Shown piece after piece: positions 45,416-56,709 of a stretch of 64,000 bases of DNA. Made by a program: the position numbers and the translations under genes. The DNA comes from Tilletia caries (Eukaryota > Basidiomycota > Exobasidiomycetes > Tilletiales > Tilletiaceae). Every line of letters starts with the position of its first letter. The stretch's first letter is position 1. The notes beneath the pieces are model-generated. The model was not told where the DNA came from. It saw only the letters and a list, made by a program, of their open reading frames with translations, and did no database searches. Location: contig JALUTQ010000028.1 of the NCBI GenBank assembly GCA_032718865.1, forward strand, positions 186,001 through 250,000, given 5' to 3'.

Positions 45416-46240
45416 CCGCTCGTGTCTAGCTGCCGGGGGTTGGGGTTCAGAAGGGAAAGAAGGACGCTGAGAGGTGCAGTCATCCTCGCGAGTCCAGCTT
45501 CGACATTTGACAGAGCAGACAACTTCATTCGCGACGCACTCAGTAAGCTGAGATGGGCATCAGGCATATGTCAGCATATGTTTCCAGTGCAAGCGCGGGG
45601 GGAGGACTCACTACTTGGAACTGTCAAGAGAGGAAGAAGCAATGTAAAGGATCAGCCAAGGAAATCGTCCAAATCTGGGCGACAGAACGCATTGAGAAGA
45701 TCAGCGAGCAGGAAGGCGGAATGATCTCAAGCATACCGAGGTCGAGAAGAGGGAGAAGAGACGCGAGAAATAGAGGTGGGTGCACCCTGCACAGCCGACA
45801 CCATTCTCCAGAAAAGAAGGATGCTGTGCTGTCTACAGTCGTCCTCACTAGAGACGGTCTGAGCGAGCCGTCTTCACTATATAGAGACGTTCTGAGTCAG
45901 CGTGCCCCCCTCCTGAAACGAGACGAAAGTGGACTTGCTGCTTGAGATGCAAGTTTTGGCTCGATAATGATTGATGCAGGAGAGCGTTGCGAGCGAGCGA
46001 GTACCATCATGCTGGACACCTACGAAGAGAGGAGCGAAGAAAAGGAAAGTGAGGCGAGGAGGTCTCGATCCGTGAATAGTGAAGGGGGGGGGGGTGAGAA
46101 TAAAAAACCGTCATGGGACTCGGTCGCTGTGGCAAGGTTGACACTTGACAGCATCCACATGTCGTCTCGGTCCGGCGGATGAGGGACGTTCCTGCCCCGA
46201 ATAAAGAAAAAAAAATACCTTCCTGGGAAGATGAAACCCG
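45416..46240. other. Intergenic region, end of the accessory island
   Basis: Contains a direct repeat of TAGAGACG(G/T)TCTGAG (near 45849 and 45881) and a G run at 46086-46095. No supported gene. Confidence 0.4.
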
Positions 46241-49104
46241 TTATTGAGGTCCTTTGCCTTTGCTCGATTCGTTCCGCGATGCTGAATCTTCTCCCTCATC
46301 ATTCTCAACATGGGCATCATCAGCCACACGCCCGTTCCCCACCGTTGACTCCGCCGCCGAGTTATTCTCAACTTCCTCCACCTGCGATACCGCTTCTTCA
46401 TCTGCCACTTCGGAGGATGCGCGCGCCACGTCTGTGGGCGTTTTGTCCGTGTCATCCGAGCCTCGTCTGCTTCCGATGCCCCCACCCCGAATTGGGCTCT
46501 CTCCAACTTCGCTCGCCTCCTGTGACCTCTTCCTCTCGCGCTCCTGGTGATCAAGCAGCGCAGCTTCGACGACAGCAATCTTGTTTGCACTAACGACGAC
46601 CTTTGTCGTCCCGCCTTCTGCCTTGTTCTTAGTCTCGCTCATCGACTCAGCCTCCGCGGCGGCATAGTTCGCGCTAGCGAGCTCTTCCGCTCGTGGATTC
46701 TCGCTGAGCGTGCTCAGATTGGGAGCACCGGCAGCGGTAAGGGTTTCTTGTGGCGTCGAGACAGAAGCTGTGACGACACCGCTATTGCTACCACTACCCC
46801 CTTCTCCGTCGCTGCTGGAGGAAGGTGTGAAGCCGAGGGCGACGAATCCAAATCCTGAGCCTGACGAAGATCGAATGATTGGCCCTCGTTCAGCAGGGCT
46901 GTCCATGTCTGCATCAGCGAGTGCACGGCCGTCCACGCTGCGCGCCCGAGGCGTCTGTCGACCTGATCCATTCAGATCGTCAGGAATGCTTCGGCGGGAG
47001 AACCGCTGGACACCAGCGCTTCCATTAGAGCCGCTACCGCTGGCACTGCCGCTCCCACCTCTGGCCATCGCGTCCTCAATGGTCCGACTTCGGGACAAGT
47101 TGCGAGTGCCCGTAAGCGCCGTTTGACTGAGCGCTGCGTCCCACCACGACGTCTTTTTCGCGGCTGGAACGGTGACTTCACTTCCACCCGCGCTACTTGA
47201 TGTCACCGAGTCTTCCATCGCAGCGTTGGGCAAGGCGAATCCACCATTGAGATCGGACACATACGAGCTTCCTGCGTTCGACACAGGACTTCCAGGCCGG
47301 TGACGTAAGGGAAGATTGGGGTTGACTGTCTTCGCTCGGCTGGTGGCGCGGGACATCGTGCCAGGCGTCATGGTCCCGACTGCACCATACTTCCCACCGC
47401 CCGCAGACGACTCGTTGTCTGTCGCAGTACCCATCATATCCGGAAGCGGGAAACCGGGAGCCGAGGTGGGTATGAATGCACGCGGGGAGGGAGCGCCCGA
47501 TTCTTTCAGGTTGGGGATGCTCGTGCTAGGCAGGCCAAAAGACTTGCGGAACGGGCTCTCGGAGCCGGCTTGCTTCCGACGACGTTCGATGATACCACGG
47601 ATGAGGGGCTGTATGCGGTGTTCTTCTCCGCCGCCTTTGGAGTCGTCGCGATGCCGAGGGCGGACAACTTTTGTTTTGGTGTGAACATCGACATAGTAGT
47701 CTGCAGGTGTGGGATCAATCAAGGTGAGTGCTGTGCAGCCGGACATCAGGCGTGGGTTTTGGCTTTGCCGCAACTCACCAGTCTCGTCAATGATTTCTCC
47801 GCCCAACAGTTCCTCCACGACGTCTTCGAGAGTGACGATACCAAGCGCACCTCCCGCTTCACCTGGAGTCGCGGATATGAGGAGAAGATGACTTCGACCG
47901 CTTCGGAAGTAGGTAAGGGCGTCGAAACAGTTGAGATCGGGGGTGGCTTCGGGCAAGGGTGTGAGCTGGAAGTAGGAGACAGGCAGCGCGTCTTCCGGGT
48001 CGTAGCTGATCAGCTTCTTGATCAGGAGCATGCCGAGAATCGCGTCGGGCTGGCCTGGCTCGTGGATCGGAATACGAGAATATCCAGCCTTGATGATGCG
48101 ATTGATCATTGCCTCGTTCAAGATTTCGTCGTGCGAAAGAGTCCAGACATCCTCGATGGGAGTCATTACGTCTTCGACCGTCTTGTCGTTCAAGTCGAGA
48201 ACAGCCCTTATGATGGTGACCTCGTCCTCGTGAAGATGCTCGGTGCCCAGCTGAGCATGGAGGGAGACAAGAGTCTTGAGTTCGGCTTTGCGGTACGTCG
48301 TTCCATGTTCTTCGCCGAGGCAGTAGTCGAGCAGCTTGGCGGTTGGCCATGCGACGGGGGCAAACAAGATCATCGTCAGATGCACAAGTGGCGCGCAGAA
48401 AGCTCCAATGGCCAGACCGTGTCGCGCGCAGATGGACTGCGGGACGATTTCGCCAAAGATGACGATGAGCACGGTCGAGCTAAGGACGGCAGCGATACCA
48501 CCGCCGAAGTCGGAGAGAAAGACAGGCAATGTCTCATTCACTATGGGTGTCGGAGATAGATGCGGTTAGAGCCCAGAATGAAGGGAGTCAAGGTGGAAAA
48601 AGTTGTGGGAAGCTCACCAATGACGTTGCCAAGTAGCAAGACGACGAGGACCCAATGCCGACCCTTCTCAAGGAGACGAAGTACCTTAAGCGCGTTCTTC
48701 TGTTCCTTCGCGCTACCCGACGTGCTGAGCACCTGGAGGTTTATGGGGTCCAGGCCCATCAAGCCGAGGGTAAGACCGGCAAAGACACCTCCGAGCAAGA
48801 CGAGGCCTGCGATGGAGAGGATGTCGAAGGCGAGCTTGAGAGGCGTCCGCGGTGCATCTTCGCCCTCGTGGTGCCCGTGCGAGGTGATGCCGATGAGGTT
48901 GGCATTTGTTCCATGCACGGCCAACGGGTTGAAGGGCAGCACCAGGGGTGAAGCGAGGACCGGTTTGAGGATGGCCGAGGCGAGCAGGGAGGTCGCGCTC
49001 AGCAGTGTGACGGCGCCCATGCGGACCGCTGGATGCGGGCGCTGGTAGTAAGTCATGCTGGACAGCGAGGCAGCGGCAGTGGCACAACGAGCAGCAGCTG
49101 ACAT
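46241..49104 (-). CDS. CNNM/Mam3-type membrane protein (DUF21 plus CBS pair)
   Basis: Vacuolar or plasma-membrane protein of the CNNM/CorC family, linked to magnesium and other metal homeostasis (yeast Mam3). Exons: 49104-48618, 48540-47779 and 47700-46241, giving 902 residues. DUF21 segments: [41 protein letters not shown] and [20 protein letters not shown]. The CBS pair follows: [28 protein letters not shown], then [20 protein letters not shown]. The C-terminal 480 residues are disordered, Ser/Gly-rich, ending SKGKGPQ. The start could also be ATG 49260, 52 codons upstream; I prefer 49104 because a CACGTG box lies in the upstream stretch and the added residues are not membrane- or signal-like. 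Confidence 0.9.
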
Positions 49105-49239
49105 TCGATCTTTCTTGTTGTCCTTCCGGTCAGGCAAAGTCGTACGGATGTCGGAACGCACGAGCTCCGGGAGGGGGGGGGAACACGAGGACACGAAGTT
49201 GACGCGAGCGTCATCGATCTTCGAGAAAATGTCATCCAT

Positions 49240-49245
49240 CACGTG
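49240..49245. promoter_or_regulatory. CACGTG box upstream of the Mam3-like gene
   Basis: CATCACGTGACAG context, 136-141 bases before the preferred start at 49104. It would lie inside the coding region if the start were 49260. Confidence 0.4.
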
Positions 49246-49260
49246 ACAGCAAAACCTCAT

Positions 49261-50085
49261 TCAATTGCTTGGCAGTCGGAATGCAAGGCTACAACGAGCT
49301 GCTTCCCCCCGTCCCCGACGGGGAGCAGAGTGGGCAGACTGCAGGGGGACTTGGGAACGCGTCGGAAAGGGAGAAAGGCAGGGTCAAGTCGCAAAAGGGA
49401 GGAGAAAGGATCGGAAAGAGTTGTGGGAAGAAGGGTCGTTGGAGGGTGGATGAGGGTCATGGGGGTTGGTTCAGGTGTTCGAGGACGAGGGCGAATGCCG
49501 TTGGCGAGTGTAGTTCGGCGCTGCAGCCAACAAGAAGGATCGGAACCCTCTTGGAGCCATGAGCGAAGAATTGTCGGGAATTCCAAGCTCGAGTCAAAAA
49601 AGCGGGCATTGGCGATTCGCGATGTGGACATCCATTAGACCCTGAAGCGCGGATGTGTCGAACGAGACGAGGTGAAGGAGGTGTGTGTTTGGAGGGTCGC
49701 CGTCTGATAGGAGCCACACACAGGGCGTCCGCATCCCATAAGATCCCTCCATGTGGAAAGGTAAAGGCAGTGTGTGTCCAGTCGAAGCCATTTGAGCGTG
49801 TCAGCGCGCCAGATTAGTGGTGAGCGTTGCCGCCTGGGGGAATCACGGCTGATGGACATGCCAACACGTTTCCGCAAAGAGTCCGCCGTATCGCATCTGA
49901 GCTCGATATGGGCGGGACGCCGTGCGGCACCGGGTCGGAGGGAAGGGAAAAGAGGAAGAAGGTGGGAGAGGAGGGCATTTGCGGGTATATGCCCTGCATT
50001 GAAAAGAGTATAGGAGTGGCCTCCATCGATCGACGTCCAACAAGACATCGACCAGATGGATTCCAAAGACTTGGTATAACCACTC
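49261..50085. other. Intergenic, no supported gene
   Basis: Moderate-length frames exist on both strands (97 codons plus at 49269, 124 codons minus at 49631), neither with a recognised motif or consistent splicing. Undecided; probably 3' UTR and promoter DNA. Confidence 0.35.
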
Positions 50086-53000
50086 CTACCCATTCGGTCG
50101 GGCATCCCGCCCAATAACGACGTCAAGCAGTTCAACATCAGACGCAGCCTTGATCCCCCTCGCGCGCGCCTTGAGCCGCAAATTCCGATCAAGAGTTATC
50201 AGCACCACCTTCGTCGTCTTCGGCGTCACACGAGCCGAAGCGGCCTCTCGCTCCGATGCCGACTGGGCGAACAGGATCGGGATCCGGCTGACGAAGTGAT
50301 CCTCTTGCCAGATAGCAGCGCGGAGGATGATCTCGTCTAGGTTGCGGGCTTGGAGCGTCTTGCGCTGTTGAGCGTCGACTGCGGATGAAGAGGCGACGTC
50401 GTCCCCATTCTGCAAGTGCAGGCCTGCAAAGTCGATATGCTCGAACCGGATGTTGAGATTGTAGAGGTAGTTTCCTCGACTCGTCTGGACTTTGAGCCAC
50501 TTGCCGTGCGTGGGAAGACTCTGCTCGATATACTTCAACGCCGCTTTCGCGCCATCCCCGACCTGGTTGCGGTTCTTGCTGAGCCCGTCCAACTCGGTGA
50601 TGACCGCCAATGGCAGGACGACGGTCCACTTCTTGGCCTCGACCAGAGTCCGCAGCAGGTTGCCCGCAGGAGAGACGATGATGTTCGTGTCGAGGACGAG
50701 AATGGTGTACCCGGGAAGAGCGTCAAGCGAGACGCCCGGTGGTTTCGCAGCAGCGGCAGTAGGGCCACCCGCAGTTTTGCGTTGGCCACGTTTCGATGGA
50801 GAACGGTTGACACGAGGTCGAGACAAAGCAGAAGGATTTTTCTTGGCATCCTTTAGAGCTTGCTTCAGAGCGCGTCGACGGGCCTGCGGAGTTCGTAGGA
50901 GACATCAGCTTTCCCCGCTCTGTACTGGATAAGACAGTCAAAGAAACAGGACAAAGGACTTACCTTCAGAGCGCGCACAGCTTCAGAAACAGACTCATCA
51001 TTCTCCCCATCCGAGCTAGCCTCCGAGTCCGAATCCTCCTCCCACCCCTCGCCCACTTCATCTTCATCATCATCCTCGAACAGCGTCCTAACACGCCGAC
51101 TGTTCTCCTCAGCTCGAAGGAATTCCTCCTCCGCCTTCCACTCGAGGATCTTCGTCGCAAGCGGGGCCACGATGACAAGCGTACTCTTGCCGTTCTTCTT
51201 GGACTGTCGGGCGTCGAGGCCGGGCACGGTTCGTGCCAGGGAGCCAATGGCGTACCCGATTCGGGACCAACGGAGCTGAGCGAAGGTGCCATGTCCAGAT
51301 TCCGAGTCGCCGCCGCCGCCGGAAGCCGATGCATGCGCAAGACCATGTTGACTGCCCACAGGAACAGCACCTTTCTTCGTACCAACGAAATTCTCTCCCG
51401 AGTCACGTTCGTCGTCGGCCCCAGCACCAGCACCACCCATCCCATCCAACCGATCCAAAACCTCAATCTCCGACTCGAAAGCAGGCAACCCAGCCCCACC
51501 CTTCGCCTTCCAAAACCCACGCTCGAACACCCGACGGGTCGTCCAGTACATCCCGCGCAGACACCAATCTTCAGGAAGCGGCATCCCGCTGGTCACCTTG
51601 GACGGGATCTCCGCAAGGGCAGCGCCAGGTGGGATGAGGCTGGTGCTGTTTCCCGCGTCGGGCCCGCTGTTCGCCAGCTCCGTCAGGGCTTGCCAGGGTA
51701 CCCACCGCTCGAGGATGACGGGCGTATGGGCCTGCTTGAGGATGGTCAATAAGAAGGTGAGCAGCATGGTGATGTACGGATTCGGCACATCCGTCGTTGT
51801 TGTGGTGCTGCTGCTGCTGGCTGACGATTGCCCGCCTCCGCCTCCACTCTGGTTTTGGCTGGTCCCGCCGCCCGATCGGGACAGGACGCCGTGCTGGATG
51901 ACGATCTCGAGCGTGTCGAACGCGACGCGGGCAGCGTAGCTGAAAGTCAGCGGGATCGAAGTCGGGTCGAACGCGGGTTGCTGCAGAGAGACAATATTGT
52001 CTTCATGCGGCTCGGCGAGACGACCGTCCTCGTCTCCATCGAGCTCGTTCTCTCCATCTACCTCGTCTCCAGCATCGCCATCGTGTTCCTGTTGATTCGG
52101 TAACGCAACGCCATTTCGCAATGGCGACTGGCCCGCAGAAGCTGCAGCTGCAGCAGCTGTCGAGGTAGATGGACTGTCCTTGTTGATCATGATAGCCGTC
52201 GGGGTCTGACTCTTGACCTTCTGAGTGATCTTGCCCTTCGAGCCCCGGTGCGCGTCTTTGCGGTCCGAGGTGGTGTGCTCGACAGGCGGAGCGGACAACA
52301 ACGCGTCCGTAGCGCCGTACTGCAACAAACCAGCAATGCACACAGTCCCATAGATCATCCACGTCGCCTCGGACATAAGACCTTCGCCGAGCAACTCCGA
52401 GCCATCACTGATCGGCAAACTACCGTGCCGCGAGAACGCACGGCCAGCTGAACCTGGACCCGCCTGCGATCCATCGGTCGCGCCGGCGGAACCGGGACCG
52501 ACGGCAAGCGCAGTCTTGATCGCCTCTTTGTACCGCGCAAAGACGTCTTCGAAGTTGTCGAGGTCGATCCGGGTGAAGAGCATGGCGTGCAGGTGGATGA
52601 ACAGATCCGTGGCCGAGGCTCCTGGTTGAACCCTGCGCAACTGGTGTTCACGGTCGCACATCGGGCCCATCGTCTCACGGGCGGGAGGGTATGGCTTCGA
52701 GGTCGTCAAGCTAGGACACATTTACCATCGAAGTGTCAGCCTTCCTTTCGTACTGAAGAAACTATCAGCAAGGGGACGTCAGGGGAGAGAAACTCACCTC
52801 TTCGCAAAATGATACAACCCTTTCAGCTCCTCCTTCCCCCGGCTCAATATGCCCAAATGATGATGCAACCGTCCGGTGCCCGGCATCTCCGCAAGCCCCT
52901 TCGCATACCAACCTCGCGCCGTCTCCCGCCACGTCTCCTTCTCCTCCAGATCCCAATCGCCCAACGCGGCTTCCCCGATCGAGGGAGCTTCCATTACGCG

Positions 53001-55125
53001 GTGGACCGCTCCTGCTGCTGCTGTCCGACCCTGTTCGCGTGAGACCTCGTCCGCAGAGCCTGCGTCGTCATCGTCAATCCGACCAAGCACCTGTCCACCA
53101 AACGGACCGTCCCCCACGGCCGTCGCTTCACCCCTCCCCACAACAACACCCTCCTTCTCTCCAACCTCCCACGCGGCCAACCCCATCCGAAAGCCAGCAA
53201 CCGCCATCCGATACCTCGCCAAATCGCCCAAACACTCAATCCAAGCCATCCGAAAGCGCAAGAACGTCTCCGCCTCGTGCAAATTAGAGTAATACGCATA
53301 CGCAAAGTATATAAACTCCTCCAGATGATCCAACAACGCCGCCTGCCTCGCCGCCCCCCGTCGATCCCCCCGGGGCGGCGGACTACTCGGCGAAGGGAAC
53401 GGCAACGCATGCCGCAACCGTTCCAGGAACATATGGAACGCATTCTGCCAAAGCCGGGCCGGGGTGTTGTACTTCAGCGGCAGACCGGCGAAGGAGGACG
53501 GGATGTAGGGCCGCCAGCACATCTCCATGAAGGCCGCGTTGAGCTCGGCGAGGTGCTTGTGTTGGGTGGCGAGGGAGGTCCAGAAGGCGTGGTCGACGCC
53601 GTCGTCGACCGCTTTGGCTGCGCTGATGTCGAGCGTGGTGAGTTGGGTGGCGCCTTGATTTGAATTCGCATTGCCGTTCCCGTTCCCGTTCCGCTGGACG
53701 ATGCCCTTCGATTTTCCCCCGTCCGATCCGCCGGAGATGACAGCGGGCCCACTAGTGGAAGAAGTCCCATTCGGGCCCAAGAGACCAAGTGAGGACCCAG
53801 CTGCAGCCGCAGTCGCATGCTGCTCCTTCAACTGCGTCTCCAACCTCGCAATGACCTGGTACGTCGTTGCAATATCACTCAAATACGCATTACCCCCCGT
53901 GCCCCCACCCGCGCCCGCTGCGGATTCGCCACCAGGCCGAGAACTGGTCCCCGTCCCCGTGCCCGAGAGCTCCGAGCCGGCATTGGAGTCGCTCCGACTG
54001 GCTTCGCTCCCCGCCAGCGCGCCGCCGCCGCCGCCTCCTCCTGTCGCGTTCGAGCGGGAGGACGGCGCGCGTCGTCGTCGACGTTCCCTACTCGCGTCCG
54101 AGCTCGTCGCGCTCGGGGAGGGACCACCGACCAAGTGACCCGCCGCGGCGCTGTCGACTCCCGAGTCCAGTCCGCCATTGGCGAGGCGGTGATGGGCCTG
54201 GTGCTGGAGATTATGATGATGTGCTGCGGGATGGGCATGTCCGGACGCGTTCGACGACGCAGCGGAGTGCGGCTGGGAGAGCGAGAGCACGCCAGGGAGT
54301 CGTTTGCTCATAGCAAATTTAACAGGGTCGTGTCGGCGCGGGTCGAAAAGGGTCCGAGTCTGGTCCGTGTTGTTCGTGCCAGTGCCCACAGAGGTCACAG
54401 TCGACGAGCCTGTGCCGATGCCGTTGTGGTTGTGTGCATGGGCGGCGGTGCTGAAGACGGAGCTGTTGCCGCCGCCGGTGCCGGAGTACATCGATCCGGA
54501 GGGTGCGTGCAGGAGGGAAGGCGAGCTGGGGTGTCGTCCACCACCGCCACTCCCTCCGTTCTTCCTAGAGGACGTGTCGTTCTGTCCGCCGGAGCTGGGT
54601 CCGCGGTGCACAGAGTTCGAAGAATGTTTCCCCCCACCACCCGCCGAGCCCGAGCCTTGATTTTGTCGTTGCTGATGATGATGATGATGAGAGTGATGGT
54701 TGTGATGATGATGATGATGGTGGTGAGGAGGTTGATGATGGGGGCTTTCTTCCGCCAGGGCCTCGAGCTCTGTCTGAGTCAGACGCTGGGGCTGGAGACG
54801 GCCCGAGCCATGGCCTGAGTTTGCGGAGGCAGGACCGTGCTGGATGATGCGGAGGGAGGAGGACGACGGTTCTCGATCCGGGCCGCTCCCACTTCCTCCT
54901 CCAGTTCCAGACCCACCTGCGGCTGAAGCCCGATCAGAATGCCCACTGCGCTGCCGTCCTCTGCCACTTCGCGAACGGGACTGCGGGTGGGAGTGGGATT
55001 GGGAGTTGGCAGGGTCGAGGGGTGGTTCGGAGGAGGAGTCTGCGGCGCCAGTTGCTGCGTTTGCTCTTGCGGCGCGACTCTGTTTGCGCTGGTATGAGAT
55101 CATGGCGGAGGCGATGTCCTTGGAA

Positions 55126-55158
<33 letters not shown>

Positions 55159-55307
55159 TGTGCTGATCCTGCTTGGCCACCGCCACCGCCGCCACGTTTT
55201 GAAGGTGACTGCTGCTGGGACATGTTTGTCGTGGCGGCAGCTGTGGCTGTGGCTGTGGCTGTGGCTGTGGCTGTGGCTGTGGCCGTGGTGGTGTATGAGG
55301 AGTCCAT
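50086..55307 (-). CDS. SMG6/EST1A-like protein with PIN nuclease domain
   Basis: Related to SMG6/EST1A, which cleaves mRNAs in nonsense-mediated decay and binds telomerase. Three exons: 55307-52798, 52710-50964 and 50883-50086, giving 1684 residues. The first 440 or so residues are disordered, with Ala-Thr, Gly and His runs. Next comes the 14-3-3-like EST1 domain: FMEMCWRPYIPSSFAGLPLK, EFIYFAYAYYSNLHEAETFL and GRLHHHLGILSRG; the conserved DNA/RNA-binding block SLTTSKPYPPARETM spans the first junction. The C-terminal PIN domain has ILVLDTNIIV, VITELDGLSKN, NLDEIILRAA and VLITLDRNLRLKARARGI, so the acidic residues of an active PIN nuclease are present. Neighbouring gene at 56710 is divergent. 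Confidence 0.85.
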
Positions 55308-56457
55308 GCGTGAGATGTGGTAGTACGTTGCTGAGATGGCAGAAGGTTCCTAGCCAGTCTTGAAGGCGGGTGTCATGTTGGCTGACGCTGTGGTAAGGGG
55401 AAGAAGATGGACGCGCTGGTTGTGCTGGCTGACGATTCCAAGTCCAACCGTTCTTTTGAGAGAGGCGGAGGGTTCTAGATGGATCGAGATGCGCAGGGAG
55501 ATGAGTGCGCGCAGCAGAGGTGTGTGTTCGTTGCTGCGTATGTATGTGCTTGCTTCCTTTTGCTCTTCAGCGAGGCGAGGGAAGAGACGTAGGACACCGT
55601 TGAACAAAGCGAAGAGCGCTGTCTGGAAGGGGGCTGGTCGACCGGGAGTCAGCGATGAGCCAATACGCGCGCGCTGATGGAGATACATATCGGAGTGCTC
55701 ACCTCTTCTTGTTACGCTGGCTGCTGTGAACTGCGTCTGCGTGCAGAAGACCTTGAGCAGAGTGCCTGAGTGAATGAGTGCTGACTGCTGACTGCTGACT
55801 GCTGGCTGGAATGAGGGCCACAGCTGGGCTTGGCTGGCTGAGTGTGAGTGCTGCGCATCTGGGGCGGCCAGTTGCGGGCCGATTCATCCCGAGTTGAGTT
55901 CCGGCTGGCAAGAAACACGTGACGTGATTGCGCCATCGTCTGCCCACGTTTTCCGGCGTCCAAAAACGGGTTCATTTTGGGAAGTGAGTGAGGGGAAACA
56001 GATTGGCTGAAGAATCACGCTGGCTTCAGGCTTCAGGCTCAGCAGGCTCAGGCTCACGCTTTCCAGACTCCAGTCAGTCAGTTCGCCGGCCGTCGCACTT
56101 CTCGCTGCTGCCTCTCTCGCGACTGAGGACTGCGCGCTTGCTGTCGTAAGGAAGCAAGGACGTGTGCGACTAGCTGGGCGTGTCGAGTGCTGTGCTGGCT
56201 CCTGGCTGCTGGGACACTGCGAACAGCGAACAGCGAACAGCGAACGACGAACAACGGGAACGACGTCGACACTCTGCCAGGCTCAGGCTCAGGCTCAGGC
56301 TCGAGATCAGCGCACACACACGCCCTCGTTCGCATCTTCATCTTCACCGCGGCGAGGCGACCCGACATCATCATCATCATCATCATCATCATCATAGACA
56401 GTATCCTCCTTCTCTCTCTTACACTCGCTCTGTCTGTCGAGCCCCGGTCTTGCCGTA

Positions 56458-56489
<32 letters not shown>

Positions 56490-56709
56490 CAGCGAGGACA
56501 CTCCTGCCAACCACGCACCCTTCGCTAATCAGCAACGCAGGAAGCCAGCCGCGATCCAACCTCAAAGAGCACCACAACACCGACTTCCTTACAAAGGTGA
56601 GCACCCACACAAGATTCGCAGTGTCGTCTCTCTCCTTCCGAACGTACTCACTCAGTCTGCAAATTCATCTCTACCAGCCTCGCTCGTCTGCCAGTAGGCA
56701 CCACCATCA
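55308..56709. promoter_or_regulatory. Divergent intergenic region SMG6-like/DUF1765
   Basis: 1.4 kb without a supported gene. Holds short tandem repeats: CTGACTGCTGACTGCTG near 55785-55805, GAACAGCGAACAGCGAAC at 56220, (CGGTCCA)n at 56460-56485, an (ATC)n tract at 56369-56395. A likely 5' UTR intron of the right gene runs from 56597 (GTGAGC) to 56677 (ACCAG). Confidence 0.5.
55916..55921. promoter_or_regulatory. CACGTG box, SMG6-like/DUF1765 promoter
   Basis: Context AAACACGTGACGTGATTG, with an overlapping GTGACGTGA half-repeat. About 610 bases upstream of the SMG6-like start. Confidence 0.4.

Noticed and set aside
45553..45945. 130-codon plus-strand frame upstream of tyrosinase
   Set aside because: No motif, no consistent introns, biased Arg/Ser composition.
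47570..48559. 329-codon plus-strand frame antisense to the Mam3-like gene
   Set aside because: Shadow of the DUF21-CBS exon; no domain and no splice support.
53817..54818. 333-codon plus-strand frame antisense to the SMG6-like gene
   Set aside because: Antisense of low-complexity coding DNA, with a Met/Val run from the His repeat.
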